Positions 50,120-55,133 of a stretch of 55,133 bases of DNA are shown one piece after another (position 1 is the first letter of the stretch; every line of letters begins with the position of its first letter). Where the stretch lies: contig JAFYUM010000034.1 of assembly GCA_017558505.1 (NCBI GenBank), positions 1-55,133 on the forward strand, given 5' to 3'. Source of the stretch: Ruminococcus sp. Its GTDB lineage: Bacteria; Bacillota; Clostridia; Oscillospirales; Ruminococcaceae. Under the pieces are notes generated by a model, which worked only from the letters and a program-made list of their open reading frames with translations, was not told the DNA's origin and searched no databases. A program made the position numbers and the translations under genes.

Positions 50120-50803
50120 ATGGCTAAATATGTATGTTCAGTTTGCGGTTACGTTCACGAAGGAGACGCTGCTCCCGAGGTTTGCCCTCTCTGCGGTGTT
50201 CCCGCTTCCGATTTCGTTGAAGAAAAGACAGAAGCACCTGCTGAGGCTGCTGTTTCCAAGTATGTATGCCCTGTTTGCGGCTACGTTCATGAAGGCACAT
50301 CTGCTCCTGACAAGTGCCCACAGTGCGGTGTTCCCGGTGAGAAATTCATCGAGAAGAAGGACGAGGGAAATCTCGTATTTGCCTGTGAGCATGAAGTAGG
50401 AATTGCAAAGGCTGTAACAGATGCAGAAATCATCGAAGGTCTGAGAGCTAATTTTGCAGGCGAATGCACAGAGGTTGGTATGTATCTTGCTATGGCACGT
50501 GTTGCTCACAGAGAGGGATATCCTGAAATCGGTCTTTACTGGGAAAAGGCAGCTTTTGAAGAGGCTGAACACGCTGCAAAGTTTGCTGAACTTCTCGGCG
50601 AGGTTGTTTCTTCTTCCACAAAGGAAAACCTTGAAGCAAGAGTTGCCGCTGAACACGGTGCAACACAGGGCAAGCTCGACCTTGCAAAGAGAGCTAAGGA
50701 GCTGAACCTTGACGCTATTCACGACACAGTTCACGAAATGGCAAAGGACGAGGCAAGACACGGCAAGGCTTTTGAGGGACTTCTCAAGAGATATTTTGGT
50801 TAA
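50120..50803 (+). CDS. Reverse rubrerythrin with two N-terminal rubredoxin domains
   Basis: A 227-aa peroxide-scavenging protein of anaerobes. Two rubredoxin-like iron sites come first ([20 protein letters not shown] with LCGVP, about 4-35; [20 protein letters not shown] with QCGVP, about 46-77), then a ferritin-like diiron domain (about 90-225) with [28 protein letters not shown] and [15 protein letters not shown]. Classical rubrerythrin has the rubredoxin at the C-terminus; the N-terminal position marks the 'reverse' type that reduces hydrogen peroxide with electrons from NADH. Two copies are unusual. Start at 50120 with GGAGG at 8 bases. Terminator follows. Confidence 0.92.
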   Translation: MAKYVCSVCGYVHEGDAAPEVCPLCGVPASDFVEEKTEAPAEAAVSKYVCPVCGYVHEGTSAPDKCPQCGVPGEKFIEKKDEGNLVFACEHEVGIAKAVTDAEIIEGLRANFAGECTEVGMYLAMARVAHREGYPEIGLYWEKAAFEEAEHAAKFAELLGEVVSSSTKENLEARVAAEHGATQGKLDLAKRAKELNLDAIHDTVHEMAKDEARHGKAFEGLLKRYFG

Positions 50804-50809
50804 TAACAC

Positions 50810-50837
50810 AAACCGCACGGCTTTCACCGTGCGGTTT
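50810..50837 (+). terminator. Terminator of the rubrerythrin gene
   Basis: Perfect 11-bp stem AAACCGCACGG / CCGTGCGGTTT with a 6-base loop followed by TTT; also suits the opposing thrH gene. Confidence 0.9.
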
Positions 50838-50851
50838 TTTAATATCGGATA

Positions 50852-51463
50852 TTAATCCTTGATAGCCTCCTTAATAGCTCCGAGAAGCTCATCATATGTT
50901 TCAAATGCGGGGAACTGAGGATAATCCTTTTTAATCTGCTCAGTACTTCTGAAAAGGAAACCGGCCTTACTTGCCTGAATCATACCAAGGTCGTTGAAGC
51001 TGTCGCCGCTTGCAATTGTTTCATAACCGATAGACTGGAGAGCCTTTACAGTTGTAAGCTTTGACTTTTCGCATCTCATCTTAAATCCTGTAATTTCACC
51101 GTTTTCAGCCACTTCAAGGGTATTGCAGAAGATAGTGGGCTGACCAAGCTTTGCCATAAGAGGAGCAGCAAACTGTGTGAATGTATCGCTGATAATGATA
51201 GTCTGGCAGATAGAACGAAGCTCATCAAGGAACTCCTTAGCGCCTGGCATAGGGTTGATTTTAGCGATAGTCTCCTGAATTTCCTTAAGACCAAGGCCGT
51301 GCTCCTTTAAAATACCTATACGATAGTTCATAAGCTTATCGTAGTCAGGCTCATCGCGGGTTGTCTTTTTAAGCTCAGGGATACCTGTTGCTTCTGCAAA
51401 AGCAATCCAGATTTCAGGTACGAGTACGCCTTCAAGATCTAAACAAGTAATATACATTGACAT
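50852..51463 (-). CDS. thrH: ThrH-type HAD phosphatase (phosphoserine phosphatase / homoserine phosphotransferase)
   Basis: A 203-aa HAD-superfamily enzyme. Motif I is the ThrH form CLDLEGVLVPEIW, followed by SDTFTQFAAPLM (motif II) and SGDSFNDLGMIQASKAGFLF (motif III). ThrH removes phosphate from phosphoserine and can pass it to homoserine, linking serine and threonine synthesis. Length fits the family. GGAGG lies 8 bases before the ATG at 51463. Monocistronic; no serine or threonine genes beside it. Confidence 0.9.
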   Translation of the reverse strand: MSMYITCLDLEGVLVPEIWIAFAEATGIPELKKTTRDEPDYDKLMNYRIGILKEHGLGLKEIQETIAKINPMPGAKEFLDELRSICQTIIISDTFTQFAAPLMAKLGQPTIFCNTLEVAENGEITGFKMRCEKSKLTTVKALQSIGYETIASGDSFNDLGMIQASKAGFLFRSTEQIKKDYPQFPAFETYDELLGAIKEAIKD

Positions 51464-51720
51464 AAATAATTCCTCCGTGGATTTTTTTACCCTTTAATTA
51501 TACACCATTTTTATTGATTTGTAAAGTGGAATTTAAAAAACAGAGCAAAAAATCGCTTTTATTATCAAATAATAAAAATATATCAAAATCATGTCTGATT
51601 TTGGTACCCTTATTTGAATGTATTGCTCCACCAACTAACTCTTGAAGAATTATATGAAGCTTTGGGAGCAATATATATATAGAAGCGCAATTAATGCACA
51701 ACATAAGTATCAGAAGATTA
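51464..51720. other. Gene-free stretch
   Basis: AT-rich with no convincing gene. It contains an inverted repeat ATTGCTCC (about 51621-51628) / GGAGCAAT (about 51664-51671) around a short open stretch that could encode TLEELYEALGA, perhaps a decayed gene end. Confidence 0.3.
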
Positions 51721-51749
51721 TTGACAAACAGTGGCAATTTGTATATAAT
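51721..51749 (+). promoter_or_regulatory. Consensus promoter of the leucine-rich-repeat/dockerin cluster
   Basis: TTGACA (51721-51726) and TATAAT (51744-51749) with a 17-bp spacer, 39 bases before the ATG of the first gene of the trio. Confidence 0.9.
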
Positions 51750-51788
51750 AATAGTATATTAACGCTTCTGACGAAAGGAATTGATAAT

Positions 51789-52928
51789 ATGAAATTATTT
51801 AAAAAAACAGCAATAATACTTACAGCGATGTTAACAATAGGAACCATTGCAAATATTCCCATTTCACAGAATGAAAATTGCGATACAGCTATAACTGCTA
51901 ATGCAGCCAATTACGGCGATTATGAGTATTCTATATGTAACCACTCTGATACTGGCTATAATACAAAGGATACCTGCATTATAACCAAATACAACGGTTC
52001 AGCTGAAACAGTTACTATTCCATCGACCATTAACGGAATTAAAGTAGGTGTTATCGGAGATAACGCATTTAAAGGAAATACTAAAATTAAAAAGGTAATT
52101 TTGCCTGATACGGTTATTGATTTACAAAGCTATGCCTTTGCGAATTGTACAAATCTCGAATCAATAAATACACCTGACAGTTTACGTGTAATAAGGTCAT
52201 CCGCTTTTGAGAATTGCACTTCATTAAAATCTTTTGATTTCAATAAAGTTGAATTGGTAGGATGGTATATTCTGAAAAACTGTCAAAGTATTACAGATAT
52301 GTATATTTCGGGAACTTTGAAAAGAGTTGGTATCGGAGCTTTTGAACAGTGTACTAATCTCAGAACGCTGACATTTGCAGAGGGTGTTGAAATAATCGAT
52401 GCATATGTTGCATTGGATACCCCCGCCCTTGAAAAAATAACCATTGCGGAAAGTGTTGTGGAAATTAGTCGCCTCGCTCTGTGTTATGCCACATATCATT
52501 TCAAATATGATGATGGTACAAGTGGAACTTCATTAGTCCCAGATATTGACAACATTAAAGAATATAACTTCGTTCCAGGTTCAGCCGCTGAACAGTACGG
52601 AATTGATATTGGCATTTTAGAAGTATTTGAAAGCAAGCTTGAAACTGAAACTATGGCCGGCGAAATGGCAAATAAATTCCCCTCTTTTGTTATTCAGACG
52701 ATTAAGAAAGGCGATTTTGACAATAACAGCGTTGTAGACGCATCAGACGCATCAGCCGTACTTGCGGAATATGCCGCTGTTCAGACGGGTGCAGAGCCGA
52801 CCGTGGGAAAATTGCTGATTGCCACCGCAGATGTAAACGGTGACGGTAAGTTAGACTCCTCAGACGCCTCGCTGATACTGGAGTATTACGCGGCTGTTTC
52901 AACAGGAAAAGCACCTCTCTGGGAGTGA
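51789..52928 (+). CDS. Leucine-rich-repeat (BspA type) protein with C-terminal dockerin, 1
   Basis: A secreted 379-aa protein: signal peptide (MKLFKKTAIILTAMLTIGTI), then LRR_5/BspA-type repeats (VGVIGDNAFKGNTKIKKVIL, LQSYAFANCTNLESINTPDS, RSSAFENCTSLKSFD) to about residue 240, and a dockerin-like pair of calcium loops (about 315-379: GDFDNNSVVDASDASAVLAE and ADVNGDGKLDSSDASLILEY). It could attach to the cellulosome or cell surface and bind proteins or fibre; no catalytic domain is seen. AAAGGA precedes the ATG. First gene of three similar ones in a row. Confidence 0.87.
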   Translation: MKLFKKTAIILTAMLTIGTIANIPISQNENCDTAITANAANYGDYEYSICNHSDTGYNTKDTCIITKYNGSAETVTIPSTINGIKVGVIGDNAFKGNTKIKKVILPDTVIDLQSYAFANCTNLESINTPDSLRVIRSSAFENCTSLKSFDFNKVELVGWYILKNCQSITDMYISGTLKRVGIGAFEQCTNLRTLTFAEGVEIIDAYVALDTPALEKITIAESVVEISRLALCYATYHFKYDDGTSGTSLVPDIDNIKEYNFVPGSAAEQYGIDIGILEVFESKLETETMAGEMANKFPSFVIQTIKKGDFDNNSVVDASDASAVLAEYAAVQTGAEPTVGKLLIATADVNGDGKLDSSDASLILEYYAAVSTGKAPLWE

Positions 52929-52951
52929 TACAACCGAAAGGATCGAAAACT

Positions 52952-53977
52952 ATGAAAATCATTAAACGAATTGCCTCTGTAATTACAGCGACAGCAATTT
53001 CTGTATGCTGTATGAACTTTACACAATATGACTATGAAAAGAATTCTTCCATAGTAAGCTCAGCAGCAGAGTTAGATTTTAAGACTTCTATTAATGAAGA
53101 CGGAACTATAGCAGTCTATGGTTATACAGGCACAGATGAAAAGGTTATAGTTCCCCGAACAATTGGTGAAAGAACGGTAACTGCTATTGGGAAGTGCTGT
53201 TTCGAGGACAATCAGACAATAAAGGAAGTTGTTTTGCCCGACACCATAAAAATCATTGATTACAAGGCATTTGCAGACTGTAAAAATCTTGAAACAGTAA
53301 ATATTCCCGACGGCATAGAAATTATTGATGAATATGCTTTTACAACCTGTCACAGCCTGAAATCCATTGACCTTAAAAACGTCAAAAAACTTGGCAATAA
53401 CGCTTTCCAGCTTTGTATATCCCTTGAAGAAATATATGTTCCGGGAAGTATAACTACTGTTACCGAACAGGCTTTTCACGGCTGTCATAGTGTGAAAACG
53501 CTGACATTCGGTGAAGGAGTAAAAAAAATTGAAAGTACAGCTGCTTTAAATTCGTTCAGCATTGAAAAAATAACAATTCCCAAAAGTGTTACCGAAATAG
53601 GAGAATATGCACTGGGATACTATTATTATCACCCGAATTATGTACCCTTTACTCCGACATTTTATGTGTACAACAACACAGCAGGACTTGAATATGCCCA
53701 AAATAACGGTTTTGACTATGTAATTATTGACGGAGCGGAAACAACTGATTTTCTTTTAGGAGATGTCAATTCCGACGGTGCAGTCAATTCATCCGACGCT
53801 TCACTTGTTCTTGCCGAATACGGACTTATTCAGACTAACGGCACACTTACATTTACTGACACACAGAAAAAATCCGCCGACGTAAACAAGGACAGCAAAA
53901 TCGACTCTGCTGATGCTTCAAAAATCCTTGAATATTACGCAGCAGTTTCAACAGGACAGACTCCCTCATGGGATTAA
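52952..53977 (+). CDS. Leucine-rich-repeat (BspA type) protein with C-terminal dockerin, 2
   Basis: A secreted 341-aa protein with the same plan as its neighbour: signal peptide (MKIIKRIASVITATAISVCC), five or so LRR_5 repeats (AIGKCCFEDNQTIKEVVLPD, IDYKAFADCKNLETVNIPDG, EYAFTTCHSLKSID) and a dockerin (about 275-341) whose DNA is nearly identical to that of the third gene. The start at 52952 follows AAAGGA by 9 bases and lies 23 bases after the previous stop. Function as in the first gene: probably a non-catalytic cellulosome component or adhesin. Confidence 0.87.
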   Translation: MKIIKRIASVITATAISVCCMNFTQYDYEKNSSIVSSAAELDFKTSINEDGTIAVYGYTGTDEKVIVPRTIGERTVTAIGKCCFEDNQTIKEVVLPDTIKIIDYKAFADCKNLETVNIPDGIEIIDEYAFTTCHSLKSIDLKNVKKLGNNAFQLCISLEEIYVPGSITTVTEQAFHGCHSVKTLTFGEGVKKIESTAALNSFSIEKITIPKSVTEIGEYALGYYYYHPNYVPFTPTFYVYNNTAGLEYAQNNGFDYVIIDGAETTDFLLGDVNSDGAVNSSDASLVLAEYGLIQTNGTLTFTDTQKKSADVNKDSKIDSADASKILEYYAAVSTGQTPSWD

Positions 53978-54965
53978 AATAAATTAAGAAAAGGAAGTAA
54001 AATTATGAATCATTTTAAGAAATCGGCTTTAACTCTTGCGGCGGCAGTAATGCTGACAATCAACGGTATGGAAATCATTCCCGGCACAACCGACAATATC
54101 ATTCCTCTTACCGCAAGTGCTGCAAGCGTCATAGCTTCGGGCGAATGCGGTGCACAAGGAGATAACCTTGTATGGCAATTTGATAGCGACGGTAAACTCA
54201 CTATCAACGGAACAGGCGAAATGGCTGACTGGGATTTTGATATGCCATGGAACGACTACATTTTTGATATTCTCACCGTTGAAATAAAAAGCGGCGTTAC
54301 CAGCATCGGCGATATGTCCTTCAACAATTGTACAGATATGACATCAATCTCTATTCCCGACAGTGTGACGAGCATAGGCGAAGGTGTTTTTTTTGATTGC
54401 CACAGCCTTGGCTCAATTGAAATTCCCGATGGCATAAAGGCACTTGAATTTTCAACCTTTTATGATTGCACAAGCCTTACATCAGTAACCTTGCCTGAAA
54501 GTATTGAAGAACTCAAATACGGCGTTTTCCAGAATTGCGAAAAGCTTACATCCCTCACAATAAAAAATCCCGATTGTAAAATCTACGACTATAAAACCAC
54601 AATCTGCAACAGCTACAACTATGAAACAGAAGAAGCTGTTTTCAACGGAACAATTTACGGCTATGCAGGTTCTACCGCACAGGCGTACGCTGAAAAATAC
54701 AACAGAAAATTCGCTGTTATCAGTGGAGATTCTCCCGCCGCAGTACAGGGCGACGTAAACAATGACAGCAAGATTGACTCCGCTGACGCCTCACTGGTTC
54801 TTGCCGAATACGGACTTATTCAGACTAACGGCACACTTACATTTACTGACATACAGAAAAAATCCGCCGACGTAACCACGGACAGCAAACTCGACTCTGC
54901 TGACGCTTCAAAAATCCTTGAATATTACGCAGCAGTTTCAACAGGACAGACTCCCTCATGGGATT
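53809..54965 (+). repeat. Near-identical dockerin-coding repeats in genes 2 and 3
   Basis: About 165 bases at 53809-53974 and 54796-54964 differ at only a handful of positions, far less than the leucine-rich parts of the same genes. This suggests recent duplication or gene conversion of the dockerin segment. Confidence 0.8.
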
Positions 54966-54967
54966 AA
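54005..54967 (+). CDS. Leucine-rich-repeat (BspA type) protein with C-terminal dockerin, 3
   Basis: A secreted 320-aa protein: signal peptide (FKKSALTLAAAVMLTINGME), a stretch with GDNLVWQFDSDGKLTINGTG typical of BspA-like proteins in front of the repeats, LRR_5 units (VTSIGDMSFNNCTDMTSISI, LEFSTFYDCTSLTSVTLPES), and a dockerin (about 250-320) with calcium loops GDVNNDSKIDSADASLVLAE and ADVTTDSKLDSADASKILEY. It lies 27 bases after gene 2 (RBS AAGGAAG) and before a strong terminator, so the three form one operon under the promoter at 51721. Confidence 0.88.
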   Translation: MNHFKKSALTLAAAVMLTINGMEIIPGTTDNIIPLTASAASVIASGECGAQGDNLVWQFDSDGKLTINGTGEMADWDFDMPWNDYIFDILTVEIKSGVTSIGDMSFNNCTDMTSISIPDSVTSIGEGVFFDCHSLGSIEIPDGIKALEFSTFYDCTSLTSVTLPESIEELKYGVFQNCEKLTSLTIKNPDCKIYDYKTTICNSYNYETEEAVFNGTIYGYAGSTAQAYAEKYNRKFAVISGDSPAAVQGDVNNDSKIDSADASLVLAEYGLIQTNGTLTFTDIQKKSADVTTDSKLDSADASKILEYYAAVSTGQTPSWD

Positions 54968-54974
54968 TACTATC

Positions 54975-54995
54975 AGGCGGCAGTTTCTGCCGCCT
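54975..54995 (+). terminator. Terminator of the leucine-rich-repeat/dockerin operon
   Basis: AGGCGGCA / TGCCGCCT stem with a GTTTC loop followed by TTTTT, seven bases after the stop codon. Confidence 0.9.
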
Positions 54996-55041
54996 TTTTA
55001 ATATCGTTATGTGAAAAATTTGTGAATTTTCAGAAAAACTA

Positions 55042-55127
55042 TTGACTTTTTATATATGCGTGGTATAATAGTGATATATACAATACGTATATACTATAAC
55101 TCAATTTACATTAACACAATCAGGAGG
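55042..55127 (+). promoter_or_regulatory. Promoter and ribosome-binding site of a gene beyond the right edge
   Basis: TTGACT (55042-55047) and TATAAT (55064-55069), 16 bp apart, then an AT-rich leader and AGGAGG at 55122-55127. The start codon must lie just outside the window. The leader before the -35 (GTGAATTTT, TTTTTGTGAA-like) resembles the upstream regions of the xylanase genes only weakly. Confidence 0.75.
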
Positions 55128-55133
55128 TCATAA

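Noticed and set aside
50138..50827. 229-aa minus-strand reading frame opposite rubrerythrin
   Set aside because: It mirrors a strongly coding + strand gene with clear rubredoxin and diiron motifs and has no ribosome-binding site.

Overview
The window looks like a chromosome segment of a fibre-degrading, anaerobic, low-GC Firmicute of the genus Ruminococcus (Oscillospiraceae). The evidence is cellulosomal dockerin modules on xylanase and leucine-rich-repeat proteins, a GH3 enzyme with the permuted domain order known from rumen Ruminococcus/Butyrivibrio, sporulation genes (spoIVA, a SPOCS/LysM protein, a BofA-like protein) and anaerobe oxygen defence (double-rubredoxin rubrerythrin). The species cannot be fixed from the sequence alone.

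Layout. 1-3500: two tandem minus-strand GH11 xylanase genes that share even their promoter regions; the complete one is a GH11-CBM22-dockerin-CE1 esterase and the other runs off the left edge. 3.6-8.6 kb: zinc-ribbon protein, pyrimidine-nucleoside phosphorylase, a four-gene cluster of small proteins ending in a BofA-like gene, a phosphodiesterase, and two tandem membrane paralogues. 8.6-12.1 kb: tRNA-Leu(GAG), tRNA-Ser(GGA), then a SPOCS/LysM gene and spoIVA behind a sigma-E-like promoter. 12.2-16.6 kb: minus-strand ispE, aminotransferase, Lrp regulator, an unknown protein carrying a decarboxylase-beta-subunit motif, and a PHP phosphatase. 16.7-25 kb: ACT/DUF711/kinase operon, a large beta-helix lipoprotein, a two-gene chromate-transporter pair and a NatAB-like ABC exporter preceded by a structured repeat-like element. 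25.3-28.8 kb: OPT transporter, PqqD-like protein and a stand-alone GMP synthase ATP-pyrophosphatase subunit.

28,799-38,561 is an integrated mobilizable element of about 9.8 kb, inserted at the 3' end of the GMP synthase gene and bounded by a 13-bp direct repeat that includes the gene's stop codon. It carries an XRE repressor, excisionase, tyrosine integrase, MobC-like protein, RepA-like ATPase, an origin-like region dense in a 7-bp repeat, a Mob/Pre relaxase and a TnpV-like protein. Its cargo is a three-gene, translationally coupled operon: an 11-cysteine, 64-aa peptide, a radical SAM/SPASM maturase and a short UvrA-like ATPase. I read this as a mobile RiPP (ribosomal, post-translationally modified peptide) system, possibly with the UvrA-like protein as self-protection. 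It is the strongest candidate for an undescribed system here.

38.6-55.1 kb returns to chromosome: a decayed acyltransferase, FkbM methyltransferase, PH-domain protein, glmS, an SPFH/zinc-ribbon protein, ArsC-like protein, GH3 glycosidase, VOC protein, uppP, a Crp/Fnr regulator with a perfect palindrome in its leader, a short NrdD-like protein, rubrerythrin, ThrH, and three tandem leucine-rich-repeat proteins with C-terminal dockerins. A strong promoter and ribosome-binding site at the right edge point to a further gene just outside the window.

All functions come from reading translations and motifs by eye; no database search was run.
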